Notes under the pieces: generated by a model
Seen by the model: only the letters and a program-made list of their open reading frames with translations
Databases searched by the model: none
What the model was told of the DNA's origin: nothing
Translations under genes and position numbers: made by a program
Part shown: positions 23,201-35,701 of the stretch, one piece after another
Position numbering within the stretch: position 1 is the first letter of the stretch
Layout: each line of letters begins with the position of its first letter
Assembly (NCBI RefSeq): GCF_031143425.1
Contig: NC_090448.1
Location: 529,436,313-529,500,312 of the forward strand
DNA length: 64,000 bases
Direction of reading: 5' to 3'
DNA from: Pleurodeles waltl
Taxonomy: Eukaryota > Chordata > Amphibia > Caudata > Salamandridae

Positions 23201-23427
23201 AGACAAATATTCCCTGGGATGAACAGGATGATGTTCCTAGCGAGGACGAGGATGACGATGGAGCAGGTCATGTGGAGGGGCAACAATTTAACACTGCAGC
23301 CAGAGTTCATGGGAGAGTCCACATTATAGAGAAGTTCTGCACATATCCACAATACTTTCAACGTCACCTTGCAAATAGCACTAGTAAATCACTTTGTACC
23401 GAATCTCCTTGGTTCACTCATTCTTGA
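20292..23427 (+). pseudogene. Harbinger A transposase (DDE nuclease), two exons
   Basis: Exon 1 runs from the ATG at 20292 to 21036 (donor TAG|GTAAGT) and exon 2 from 22961 (acceptor TTTGTAG) to the TGA at 23425-23427. Splice phase is consistent and the joined frame has no frameshift. HARBI1-type features: helical N-terminus (QDVVWMYRLNQESIV), ISQSFFSVCLPKVLDAIL, first catalytic Asp region GAMDCTDVQLVPP, second in YPGSVHDAYIF, the GYGMQ block at the start of exon 2, and the glutamate in VVERTFCLLKSRFRCL. An acidic tail (DEDDDGAG) follows. Four stops interrupt it: TAG 20598, TAA 20616, TAG 23026, TGA 23194, all substitution-type. The protein would cut and rejoin element ends at TWA sites together with the Myb-like partner. 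The intron carries a hairpin-rich repeat (21985-22572). Confidence 0.85.
21985..22572 (-). repeat. Hairpin-rich non-autonomous repeat, copy 1 (family ending GGGGCATATTTTTGAGCCCC)
   Basis: On the minus strand it starts GGGGCATATTTTTGAGCCCC at 22572, is flanked by TAA, and is homologous along most of its length to 28908-29582 (+) and in part to 41749-42190 (+). Shared blocks include AGCCCCTAGCGCCACC, the GTGTTGCTGTGG/CCACAGCAACAC hairpin (near 22366-22410), CTGAGGC...GCACCA and CTTGCACGATGGTGCAAGG. The far end (below about 21985) no longer matches. It lies in the transposase intron of Harbinger A. Confidence 0.75.
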
Positions 23428-26400
23428 CTCCATACTCTATTGGAATGTGACTCCAACCACAGTGAGCAGGTAGGTAACACAAAAGTGACCAGTATGGTAG
23501 CAACAACGTTTGTGACACGAGTGGGTCTACTGCCACCATTTCAAATATCAGTGACACGCAATTTGCGGGCAGTGGAATCCTGAAGGTCTGGGTCCATGCA
23601 CCACCACATATTTTGTCCGGTCAAGTGGGAAAGGTGTCAATACCTAGCCCATCCAATAAAACAATACAAGGCATAACAGGATGTATGCAAGGGGGCCACA
23701 CATGAGGTAGGGACTGTCAACAAATGGATAACAAGTTATCTAGGAACAGTACACTGTCACACCTCATGGTGACTGTAGCATTGCCTGCAGGGTACATATG
23801 TGACAAGTGTGGTACACCATTTTGAACTGTGGTCCCTCAGTTAAAGCCCAGGGTTTGTAACCAATGTCCCATGCTGAGGCTGCACAGTGTATTCATGTGA
23901 ATGTGTGCCAGCAATGCCAGTGTGCACAACCCGGGCAAATGGTGGGCTGTACCTCACATATGGCACACACACGTTGACTGTGGAGTATGCAATGGGTTGC
24001 CTTGACTACATAAGAAGCTATGGGTGCAGAATCACTATCCAAGCACATGACCCATTGTCACCATCAATGGATGTTTTTGGCACAATGCACCACCAGCACA
24101 TATTCAACTGGCTTGAATGTAGGCAGAGTAGCAAATAATCACGATGTATATAAGATGCACACCAGTCACACAAATCTCTTGTCCTAAAATATGGCAAGCC
24201 CAAATCTAGGCAAACATGCAGACTGATGCATGGGTGTATGTTTTAGGTAGCAACGGTTTTTGACAGGATCAACAATGTGTGATGTGTAAGTATGTATTTC
24301 TAGTATTCCGTGTACAACTGCATCACACAACACAAAGCATTACACACCACCCATTGTCATCCACATGACAGGACAAGTGCATGATAGCAGTATTGACAAT
24401 TAGTTCCATACGTGTCATGGCCTCAATCAGGTGTGGGATGTGTTACTCTGTCCAGCATTGTTGAAATATGTCTGAGACACAACGCCAAACAGAGTGGGAG
24501 TAGACCTACACATATATGTTGAAATTCGCTAATTGACTCTCCAGCACTGAGATGATGTGACACCTCAATATCAATCAGTCATGATAAGAGTTACCTAGGC
24601 TGTGCCATGCTGGAAGAAATACAAACACATAAACAATGGACATACTGGATGGACTGCTTCCAGACCTCAACACATACTTGCAAATGGAGACAACAGAAGT
24701 GGTGTGGCAGGAGTGATGTTGTGTGTGTGGAACACATGACAACTCAAAAATACAGACACTGGAACTGTACCTCACAGGTTGGCAGGAGAAAGAGACGTAA
24801 ACATCTTCCATGAACACAAGTCACATGTTGCATCAAGTATGTATAGACAATGTTGCAGTATGACATGTGGACAAAGTGCAAACAGACTAAAGAATGGGAG
24901 CAACGTAGGTGACAATACATGCTTCACCAGTAGTGCCGGAATACATGGAAAAGGGACACACATAGACCAACACTAACTGTATAACATCAATGTCTACATG
25001 TCAGCATTTCACATATGTACAGAGAGGATGGCCAGGTGAGTGCATCACCCAGTCATGTTGCCCACTTGCATACTCTGGCATTTGCAGATTGCATGCCACC
25101 ATGACAGGAGGCTGCGACAGATAACACCATTTGTACCCTGGCACATTCCCAATGTTGAAGTCTCAACAGAGATATAAGGCCTAACAGATGCACAAGGGAA
25201 ATGCTAAGGACACCAGAACATGTCACATGTACAGAATGTCCAAGACCAGAGTGATGTACATGAGAGGGAAAAGCTAACATCAAGTACGGCAGGGGTGAAT
25301 GTGAGATCCAGGACTGTATGACTTCAATTGTGCATGTGTCTGCCTGCTGAAGAATATGAAAAGTACTGCTGAGTGGCAAACATGAGGAGGCTAGCTCACT
25401 GCGCAACGAACCCACACACTACTTCTCTAGCTACATGAACATATCACACTAGAGCCTGATGCATGTGCACAGGGGTGTGATTAAACTGGGCCTCCTTTGA
25501 CTTACCTCTTCACTTGCAACCATAGCTTTGTGTTGCTATAGGAATTCACACTGTTGTGATGATGAGCAGGCTGGCAGCTATGCAGACTGCAACACTGTGA
25601 CACAGCGGTATGCCATTGTTTGTGACAGTCATTACTAACCTGATGTGGACAAATATGGGGGGTGTCTAGTTGACAGAATGCACACATATGTCAGCACACA
25701 TGGACCACTGTATTGGCCCAGCCATCGAAATGTTAATAGACTGAGAGCAAAAGGCAAACTAGCACAAAAGTAGGGCATAGGTGTCACTAGTTCAGTGTCT
25801 GACAGAAATGAGCTACACGTGTTCCGACATACAGAAACATGGATGGCACTGATGTGACAACACATGCATTTGTCTAAATGGCAACATGTGTCCATGCAGG
25901 AAGTTTGTAATGTGAGATTTTACATCCTATAAACACACCACTGTTGTCATTTGTGATAGAAAGCACAAAACATATGTCCATACACACACACACAACAGAT
26001 ACAAATCTTGCACAACACATGTGTACATGACAACATCTGCAAATACGGTGCATGGGGGCTCAAATGGCACACGTGTAGCAGAGCAGCATAAAGGGAAATC
26101 CAACGACACAGCACAGAGTGAACACACATACACAGGCAAATTGGCTGGGTTGACATGTTAATGCAGTCCAAGTCCACTAAGTACTGTCTGTAGAAATTTA
26201 CATGGTTGTCACATGCATTACCATGTGTTGGACATAGGCCACCTAACATGTTTGGTGTTGTAGGCCTGTACATCTGCATCTCAGACATAACAACGTAGTC
26301 CCCACCAAAATTAGTTTACGTACACATGTATACACACATAGCACACGTGCAAACATGTCTGTTGACATAGTGTAGCTACACATTCACATGTGCATGAGGT

Positions 26401-27060
26401 ATTGAGCACTCCCATGCAGCACACTCACAAACGAACCCATATCTCCAACATATCATTGTCACCGTAATGACAGTACTGGACATACACCCACATGTTGCCA
26501 TTACACATATACACCATAGTTGCACACCCCATGTACATGTGAAGTCACTCAGGGTACACTCAAGGGACGCAATGCAAAAATCAATGCAATTCCGTCATAC
26601 GTGAACATTTTTCATACATACATACTTGCCATACAATACCCCTAATCTAATAGATGCAAAGCACCTGTACGTCTATCGCACGCCCACAGGCCTTTTTCAC
26701 ACTAATGGTGTGAAAATATGACGCAAAACCGTCATGCGTCAAAAAAATGAAGCATGACTGAAAAACGTGACACACCCGCCCAGGTAGTGATGTACCAGGG
26801 TAACCTGCCTGCAAACATGCTACAGTGAAGATAGTTTCACTTTCGCTTTACAGTCTGTTTCTCTGTAACTTTGTGATGTTGTGTGTTTTTGGTGCTGGTA
26901 AATTAGTGGAGTATTTGCTGTGTTTGTTGTGTAAAGTACTTGTCTTTTGTCTAGTGAGTATACTGTTAATGTGTATGTACTGTCAGGAGTTTGTCTGGGG
27001 TAGTTTGGGTAATTGGTGTAGGGGTTAAGTTTAATTTCTTTATTATTTGGGTGAACTCCA
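23428..27060. other. Non-coding interior of Harbinger A
   Basis: About 3.6 kb rich in ACACATGT/CACATGTAC words, without a credible ORF (longest 120 codons on the minus strand at 25053-25415, no domain). A small palindrome TTTTCACAC/GTGTGAAAA at about 26697-26719 is followed by inverted ACGCAAAACCGTCATGCGT words. I see no terminal repeats that would mark a separate element. Confidence 0.4.
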
Positions 27061-27073
27061 TTCACCACTGAGA

Positions 27074-30000
27074 ATGTCTGGGATGAGCTGGGGGGTTCAT
27101 CTGGCTAGTGGCACAATACCTCCCCATGATGCTGCAACTGGGTGGCTGGGTGATCCAAAGCTACCCCACGGAGGCAAGGCAGCTGCGGTGGGGTAAGGTG
27201 CTCCACTACCTTATCTGGATTTTCAACAGGAAGGAACGACCACCAAATCAAGCACCACAGGGCAGATCTGGTGCTGAGGGAGCAGGATCTGCTCAACCAT
27301 TTGGGAATAGAGATTGGTGGAACAGTTGGTAAGTCTCCCATTGCCGTACAACCTTATTTTCTTAGCATGTGCATGACAGTTACTGTTAAATTTCAGTGCT
27401 GCATGCAATGAAGGTGGACATATCGTATGCGATCTGTATGAAGAGTCTATGCCCCACATTAGGGCTGCATTTCAATTGTACAACAAGGAAGCAAATGCAG
27501 GACAGAAGTATAATTTACCATGCACAACCATCTCCAAGTGTTGGTATGCATGCATAGTGTAACTAGCTAATGAGCAGCTACAAATGAGGCCTGCGCCATG
27601 CAACATGCATGAAAGGGGGCCCCAAAACATTGTTGAGATCCCAAAGTTTCATCCGCTGAGTCAGAGATAATTCCTTAGGCATCATTTTCCAGCACTCAGA
27701 ATGGCTGCTGTGAGAAGCTGTGTAATGTGGGCAAACAAGTGTATGAGAAGGACACCCATGTACTCAGCAGTAGTTTTGATGATCTTTTCCATCTTCTGCT
27801 GAGAGCATCATTGACCTATGAATAGATGATGTTGGAACGACACATGCATCTTGCTGTGACACATTTCTGACTATGCATACACATGGCAGTGAGTAAGGGG
27901 TGCACTGAGGACCACAAGGACCATACAGATGCAATTGGTAATGCACCACTGTAGTTCTATTGGGCCCTTTGCGTAATTAGCCAAGGCCATGTAAGGGTGC
28001 TTGATCATGCAATGGTCCATACTACTGGCAGTTCCATGTTCCAGTTCATTGTGTATCACAGACAGCATATCCAATGTTTATAACCAGACACATGTTGAGT
28101 CAGTTCCACAGGCCTGCCGCTTCTCACTGACAGTATGGGGCTGCCCTGCATCAGCTCCATCAGTAGCATACCACTCACTAACCTGCACCACCAGATGCAT
28201 CTTTGACCACTGAGCAAGTATGTCCGTGTTGAGTCGTATTTCTATGCCCATGAACTAATTCCTCACTAGACTAACAATGGTATACCATGGCAACAATGGA
28301 AAGCCACACACTATTGGCACTACATCCAAGATTTCATCCAGTCAACGTGCATGTAGGTACATCAACATCACATGTGTACACTTCCATAGCTAATTTGAAA
28401 GTATGTGTGCCTTGAGATGGCACACACAGATTACTTACTTAACTGAAGGATGTATGATGCCATTCCTCAACACCTTGAAATACCCACACAACCCCAGGGT
28501 AGTAAGTAGTTTGCACGTTTGCTGTGACAAAGATGTGGATATTAACATAGGAATAGCTGACCAGGTATTCATTGCTGTCTACCATAATGGGTCACAGGGC
28601 GGCTGTACATGTACATGGCATGCCTGTTGACAACCACTTTGTCACAGCACCATTGTTAGCACTGTGTGCCACACACAGTGTACACTTATTGATATGATGA
28701 TACAGATGTGGGATCTATCTGCAGAAGTCACTAGGGGGGTATTGTAGGATACCCACACACCACAGGTGCTCAGTAGCTTTCAGATCCAATGAGTTTGTAA
28801 GACAGCATTGAGACATAATGTGCTGCCTAACAGTCAGTAGTGTACACAATTTGTGGCCAACTCCACTCCAGATGGTTGTTGGAAAAGCCTATGATTCTCC
28901 CACACCAGGGGCATATTAAATATTAAAGAGCCCCTAGCGCCACCGGAGCATCACTTAACGTTATGCTCCTGTCATGCTAACCTCTGCTCCATATTTACAA
29001 GAAGGTGTAGCACCAATTTGTTGTGGTGTTACGCCACTTTGTAGATATGGGCCCCTCCGACGCAGTTTTCGGCATCAGAGGGGCATGCAATGGGTGTTGC
29101 TGTGGGCCTGCCACAGCAACACCCATTGCATTTTGATGCTGTCTCAGATTTACGAGATTCTGTAAACCTGAGGCAGCGCCAAAATCATACGCCACCCTAG
29201 GGTTGGTTTTAGCAAGGCGCTACAAGGAGGAATACTTTCATCCTCCTCATTTTTCACTCTTTCTATGTGTGCTGCATTCACAAGCACACATAGAAAGAGC
29301 AAAATTACCAGAAATTAATGTTTATGTGGTGAAAGGGACACCTGCCCGCACATAAACAATCACACCCCCTCAACGCAGACATCCTTGCATGATGGTGCAA
29401 GGAAGCCTGCGTTGGTGTGGACAGCCAAATTTAGTGCCAACACAGGGGACTATACAGTTTATACAGTTGTGCGCTGTATCCAATTAAATTAGATGCATCC
29501 CTGCATTGTGATATTGACAGAGTGTGGAGCTGCAGTTTTTGGCGCTGCATCGTGCTCCATAATTTTCCCTTAAATATGGGCCCAGATGTCTGCAGTTTTC
29601 ACAACATGCTCCTGCCACCATGATAATTGTGACTGATGTAGGGCACATCACATGTGCAAATGATGTGAATTGTGTGTGGGCAGCTGGTACCTTGATGATG
29701 TATTACATGCATGTCCTAATGATGTAACACCTTTCAGGATACACTTGCAGGACACAATGCAGTGCCAATATCACTGTGGGCTTAAGCCAATCCATACAGC
29801 GACATTGGGTGTGTCGTTTTATACTTGTAGACTAGATAGCACAGCGTAGGGGGCTTCAGTTAGGTAATGTGTTGGAAACTGTGATGTGCAGCTCAGACTT
29901 TGCTTAACCGTTCGTCTGCCGACATTGCATCAGTTGTACATGTGGGCACATAATGGGAAATGGGGTAGCACCTTGTAACATATGCTTAGCCCAGGTCTTA

Positions 30001-30876
30001 CTCCAGGACACATGAATGTAGATTTACCTGACCTCAGAACAGCAGGTTGGTAGTTAGCAGCCTCACCATGATATGGGCCACACCTTGACTCAACCATGAG
30101 TGGTCAGGCCGTGATGTTTCACCAGTGGTGTTGAGATGGATAGCATGCACAGGCCCCCTTATGGCCAGGGAGACAGTAAATTCAGGCCTGTCGAGGCACC
30201 TGAACCTCACAAGTTAGATGACACAAATGTTGTTGAGGGTTGTATTTGGTCCTATCAGCTCTGGGCCCTTCCGATTTACTATGGATTGCCGTCATCTCAC
30301 TGACATGTACATGATACTACTGGTGATGTCTGGTTGATATTAGAAATAGATGAGGAAGAAATAATTGTTGTGGAATGTGTATGGGATTGTATGTGTTAGT
30401 TGCTACGCAGTATAATTTAAAACTTTGTACAAACTCCACCCAATGCTGTTGCTTGCTTGACCTCATATTTCAGCTGCCAACATGACTCATGAGCAGAGGC
30501 GCAGGTCAATGAAGAGGGCAGACCGTTCTCGCCACATCCTAGAGGTGGACCTGGATACCGCAGGATGGCCAAGCGTTTCAGGAATGAGAAAGGCTCTGGG
30601 AATGGAGTGCCTTTCCACTTGGTGGTCTGACAAAGCAGGCACACAGGGACACATGAGCCAGCACCTCAGGGATGCAGGGGGTCACAACACAAAGTACGCG
30701 CTCAACATCAGCATGTACTGCCACCAGTAGCCGGTGTGCCCACTCAGTGTGAGCGGGACCTCAGGAGAGACCTGAATGCAATCCTCAAGCGACTGGACAA
30801 ACTGGAGGAGGAATCGGCTGACAACTGGAGGATGTTAAAGTTCATCAAGAAAAAATCAAAAAGCAGAAAAAATTAA
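27074..30876 (+). pseudogene. Unidentified spliced gene inside Harbinger A (third gene)
   Basis: Two stretches look coding. The first is about 27181-27351, with residues IKHHRADLVLREQDLLNHLG ending at a GTAAGT-like donor at 27329-27335 (GTTG|GTAAGT). The second is about 30741-30876, ending ERDLRRDLNAILKRLDKLEE...KSRKN and a TAA at 30874. The tail is charged and predicted coiled coil. Both are in the same numerical frame. An ATG at 27074 lies upstream in a different frame, so a frameshift would be needed. Upstream of the tail, about 30500-30720 is open in pieces with two stops. I do not recognise the family. Position between transposase and Myb gene suggests an accessory protein of the element, but it could belong to a separate insertion. 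A hairpin-rich repeat (28908-29582) lies in the presumed intron. Confidence 0.3.
28908..29582 (+). repeat. Hairpin-rich non-autonomous repeat, copy 2 (most complete)
   Basis: It begins GGGCATATTAAATATTAAAG and ends TTAAATATGGGCC, short inverted GGGC/CATATTT ends; CAG flanks both sides if the ends are taken there. Internal perfect hairpins: 29087-29105/29111-29129 (19-bp arms, 5-nt loop) and 29259-29273/29283-29297 (15-bp arms), plus CTTGCATGATGGTGCAAGG near 29385. No ORF. Size about 675 bp. Homologous to 21985-22572 and 41749-42190. Probably a Harbinger-mobilised MITE, judged from its ends and location. Confidence 0.75.
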
Positions 30877-32622
30877 CTTTGGGACTTTTGGACTACCTCT
30901 CAGTACCTTTCCCTCCCTATTGAGGTTTGGGTAATTTTGGGTTAGGTTTTAGATAGTGAGAATTAGGTAAGTGTAGGGTAGGCAGAAGTTAGTTTTAGTA
31001 TGCTGGGTTTTTATTATTATGTTTCTTTTGGTGGGGGGGTCATGTTGGGATATATGTATTTATGTAAACAAATTAAAAAAATATATACATTTGAATAGGC
31101 CATAAGATTCATTGGTACATGTGTAGTATTAGTAATTGTTGTCCTACTTGTAGCTTGTTTCTTAAGAGGGGCTGGGGCCAATGTTTAGAGTGTGGTGTTT
31201 CATGTTTAAGGGAAGTTTAGATTAGGTTAGATAGATGTAGTTGTTTGATGAGTATAGTTAGTATAGGTTAGCTTAGAGTAGGATAGGTTTTTGTTACTAT
31301 AAAGGTTGATGTTTTATAAGAAATCCTCTTTTTCGTTAGCATACATTTTGTGTCAGTTGCCTGAGTATCTGGGTCTTCTCATGAGTGCACTGGGCAAATT
31401 GAGGGTATGGCCAATGGAATCCTTATTGCCTTGTAATCCCTGATTTACCATGTACTTCCCCTATTGACGAAGGAGCTTTCCCAATGGTTGCAACATCACG
31501 TCTACTGGTCCATGCTTTTACCATCCAGTGTACCCGCCATTCACAATGTCTGTGTGCTTTGTCTTGGAAAGGTAAATCTGGTACTTCAGCAGTCATTGGT
31601 GGGCTCCTGCAGTTTCAATATTGAGAACTGTGACACATCTGACAACAGGCACACTTGGAAATGTATACTGTAACACTGACAGGTGCCCATCACTGATGAG
31701 GTTAGCTACCTCTTTACACAAATGAGTTGTTCAGGGACTCCCAGATGTCTATTTTGGCATTGACTTGGTTCCCAGCCATACCTGCCATATATCATAAGTA
31801 ATTGATATATGCAAACATTTTAGTTTTAATTCTCAGTTAATTGGTTGTATCAAACAGCACCATCATTCTCATGTTAGCACCCTTGTGTGTAGCTTGTTGT
31901 CCCACAGTCCTGCACTCATGTACTGCTATACTGTAATCAATAACATGGATTCACACAATTCAATCATTTAGCTAAGTAGATGGATCACAGAAAACATAGA
32001 CATACTAAATGTGTACAAGGTGTATATATACAGGTGGAAGTGTGAATGTGAATTATTTACAATGTCCTGGTCTGAGATCCCATTAGTGAAAGTCATTGAT
32101 ATGTGGCAAAATCAGAGTCCAGTGTTGATGGACATGTCATGAGACATGCCTAGGAGTAGTGTCAATTAGTGAGAAACACAATTTGCCAAATGGTATGTCA
32201 GAGACAATGACAACACATAGTAGACAAGTCAACAGTGGATGGGTGAAGAGAGCACATTTCCTACTGTCACAACACTGGCATGATCTTAAGGTCAGAACTA
32301 AGGAGACTTGTCCATGTGGCACAGACTGGTGCTACCCGGTGCTCTTCCTACTGAAAGTAATTTGTTCCACATGATCCTCTAATGTGTGTGGTGCCTCTTG
32401 TGCCATTGGTGGTGCTGTTGTAGAAGTAGAGGGGGCCACACACACACACTTCAGGAGAAAAAGATGTGGAGTCCAAGTTCCCAGCAGCTGCTATTTGTGG
32501 TAAGACATTAGGCATCAATGCAGCAAGGAGGAACTGCTGATTTTTCAATATAGCTGCAACATCTCAGTGGTAGACAGTCATGTCATCCCTGAGGGAGGCC
32601 ACATCCACTGAATTAACTCAAG
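30877..32622. other. Non-coding interior of Harbinger A
   Basis: Low-complexity GT/AT-rich stretch (30890-31310) followed by unassigned DNA. A plus-strand phrase LSQHWHDLKVRTKE near 32262-32303 resembles a Myb/SANT third helix but sits in a short ORF without the first two helices. Confidence 0.35.
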
Positions 32623-33734
32623 TCAGTTGCCTGCTATGCTGTTGCCAGTTTGGGAGGGGAATTGTTGTGGTCTCTCCCTCATGGCAGCAGTTATGTCCGC
32701 CAGGGACTGCTGGACTCCACGAAGTGGGGAATGTGTGCCTCGGATGGCAGCTGTGTTTTCATTAGGTGTCATGAGGTACGTCCACACTCCCTTTAGGCTG
32801 CCTGACATGGTCTCCATCCCCACCCGCACCTGCTTATCCAGCTCCTGCTGGACTCCTACCTCTGTCCTCTGAAAGCTGGTCTCTGGGTCCTCGGAGTCCA
32901 GGGCCTTGTCAGAACTGGCAGGTGGTATATTTTGGTTGTTGGGTGATTCGTGTGGAGATCCCGCAATGCTGTGTGTCCTCCTTGCAAATGGAGGTGGTTC
33001 TAGAGGGATCCTAGGACATCCTGGAGAGTCGGTTCATTTATGATTGTCAGCTGATCATCCAGGTCATCATTGAAATCCAGAACGTGAAGGTCGGCAGGAG
33101 GGAAGCCATCATCCTCTGCAATGAGATGGTGTAAAATCAGTCTTAGATTTTAGTGGCAGTTGACATGACACATAGGGGGTCATTACAACATTGGCGGTAA
33201 AAGCCGCTTCCCACCGTGCAGAAGACCGCCAACACACCGCGGGGGCAGCGAAATTGCGCCACAGTCATTATGACCCACTGCTCGGAATCCGCCAAAATTG
33301 AGACACCCACAAAAGTCCGCCACACCAAAGGTCAAAACCTCCACCGTCACGCCAACAGGAATACGCCCACACTATCACGACCCACGAATCCACGCGGCGG
33401 TCTTTCAACCGCGGTATTCCATTGGCGGTACACACCGTCGCGCTCAAAATACACACACATATACAAAACACTACCACATTGGACAATTCCAAATACACAC
33501 ACCTGATACACATACACACACCACTCCCACAAACCCAATACAATATAAAACACCTGCCCACATCACCCACAAACCCCTACTACCAAGAATTCCGAAAGAA
33601 GGCCAGAGACAGACACCACAATCTACAAACAAGCATTCACAGGCACTGAACACCATCACTCACACAACATCCACGCACCTTAGACAACAAACCACTAAAT
33701 ATCACCCCACACATCACAACACACACCACCCCAC

Positions 33735-35258
33735 ACATCACCCACACCACGGCAAAGACACCCCAGGTTCTCTGAGGAGGAGCTCAGGGTCATGGTGGAG
33801 GAAATCATCCGGGTAGAGCCACAGCTATTCGGATCACAGGTGCAGCACACCTCCATAGCTAGGAAGATGGAGTTATGGCGAAGAATAGTGGACAGGGTCA
33901 ACGCAGTGGGACAACACCCAAGAAATAGAGAAGACATCAGGAAGAGGTGGAACGACCTACGGGGAAGGTGCGTTCCGTGGTCTCAAGGCACCACATTGCG
34001 GTTCAGAGGGCTGGCGGCGGACCCCCACCTCCTCCCCCACAACTAACAACATGGGAGGAGCAAGTCTTGGCTATTCTGCATCCTAAGGGCCTCACAGGAG
34101 TAGCTGGAGGAATGGACTCTGGTAAGTCAAATCTTAACTCTTACATCCCCTACGCTACCTGCATGCTATCACATACCCCCACCCTCATCACTCCAACTCC
34201 TCACAAATGTCCCAATATTACAAACCACCAATCCCAACACCAAACCCTGCATGCAACACCAAAGCATGGACACCCATCACCAAAGCATGGCCACTGCACA
34301 TACCCATACACCCCCCAAACCATCATCACACAAGGTCCCACCCAGGAATGCAAGCACTGGGTTACACGGTCACCCACCCATTGCACACAATCGCACACAC
34401 AGATGCAATAATCATGCTTTTACACCCCTGCAGGACCCCTACCCAACATCACCGGACAGGAGGGTCCAGACATGTCCACACCACCAGCAGAAGAGGCCCA
34501 CAGTGATGACAGCAGCTCTGTCCAACTGGATCTAGACGACCAGCCCGGCCCATCTGGGACCTAGGGACAGTTGGTTCCCCTCACACAGGTTAAGGCCACT
34601 ACAGAGCTTCCCCACCTCTGGAAACACCAGCACAGCACCCACCCAGCGGGCCCATACCTCTGTCCCCAGGACACGTCAATCAGCAGTGTGTCCACCACTA
34701 CGGGGAACCCAGGCTAACCCACCACCCCAACAACAACAGGGACCTGGGGGCAGTGGCAGTGGGCACACGGTTCAGGGGTCAGAGGCCCAGGGAAACAGGG
34801 GAACTGGGAAGGCTGCTGTGCGACAGGGGGAGGACAGGTCCAGGGAACCCACTCTCCACAAGGCCCTCTCCAACATCATGGGAGCCTACCATCATTCCCA
34901 GGAGACGATGGCAACGGTTTTGGCCAAGTTTCAGGAGACCCAGCGGCTGCGGGAGGAACAGTATTTGGGCTTCAGGGAGGGACACAGATCCATCAATTCC
35001 ACTCTGGGCACCATTGTAGGGGTGCTGAAGGAAGTCCTCAACACCAGGAGGGACACTGTGGCACAACAAGGGGCCCCTGACACTAGCCTGGACGATGAAC
35101 TGCCCACCACCTCCGCCAGCGCTAGTGGACAGGAGGCACCGCCACAGGACAACCACAACAGCACCCCACCCCCTGCAGATGGAGAACCACCCCACAAACG
35201 GTCCCTGAGATCCAGGACAAAGACAGAGAACGATGCCAAGACCCCCGCCAAGAAATGA
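33735..35258 (+). pseudogene. Harbinger B Myb1: Myb/SANT-like protein, two exons
   Basis: The domain starts PRFSEEELRVMVEEII (from 33762) and continues RKMELWRRIVDRVNAVG and REDIRKRWNDLRG, with both helix tryptophans in place. One base is missing just after NDLRG (about 33963), shifting the frame into RSVVSRHHIAVQRAGGG and a proline run. A GT donor near 34121 (GACTCTG|GTAAGT) and a CAG acceptor at about 34433 bound an intron. Exon 2 holds an acidic linker (AHSDDSSSVQLDLDDQPG), a TAG at 34561-34563, then a long frame 34686-35258 with a helix MATVLAKFQETQRLREEQYL and a basic tail (RSLRSRTKTENDAKTPAKK). No clear start ATG was found upstream of the domain. An AATAAA follows at 35447. Confidence 0.8.
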
Positions 35259-35446
35259 GACAGCCCTGATTGTCATCCTTTTGTCCCACCTTGTCACCCA
35301 GTCCATCCTCAAACTGCCCCAGCTCCACTTCCTATGCCTCTTTGGACAATGCACCTGTGAGACTAATAGCTTGGACACAATGCCATGGACATTCCTCCAC
35401 CATCACCCCTCACCATTTTACAACCCCCTCCAATATTGAGCACTTA

Positions 35447-35452
35447 AATAAA
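35447..35452 (+). promoter_or_regulatory. Poly(A) signal of Harbinger B Myb1
   Basis: AATAAA 189 bases after the Myb1 stop, on the same strand and before the convergent transposase. Confidence 0.6.
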
Positions 35453-35701
35453 CACCCTTAAAGCACAAAACAACCTGGAGTCTGTCTGTGATTTCGAATT
35501 AGTGTATTAGCAATTACAGTGACAAAATGCTCTTTCAATGGTAATGTCAGCTTACCTATGTCACACAGCTATAGTCCATGAGGAAACAAAAGCAGATGTC
35601 ACACAGTGGGACCCACATCTGTGAAATCGTAAGAGAAAGTGACAACTCAGGGACCATACACTGGGTGAAAAGGACAGACAGTAGAGAGGTAGTAGTGTTA
35701 A

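Noticed and set aside
33216..34535. Several His/Thr/Pro-rich ORFs on both strands near the left end of Harbinger B
   Set aside because: Low-complexity ACACCAC-rich DNA; only the frame with the SEEELRVMVEE Myb domain is supported.
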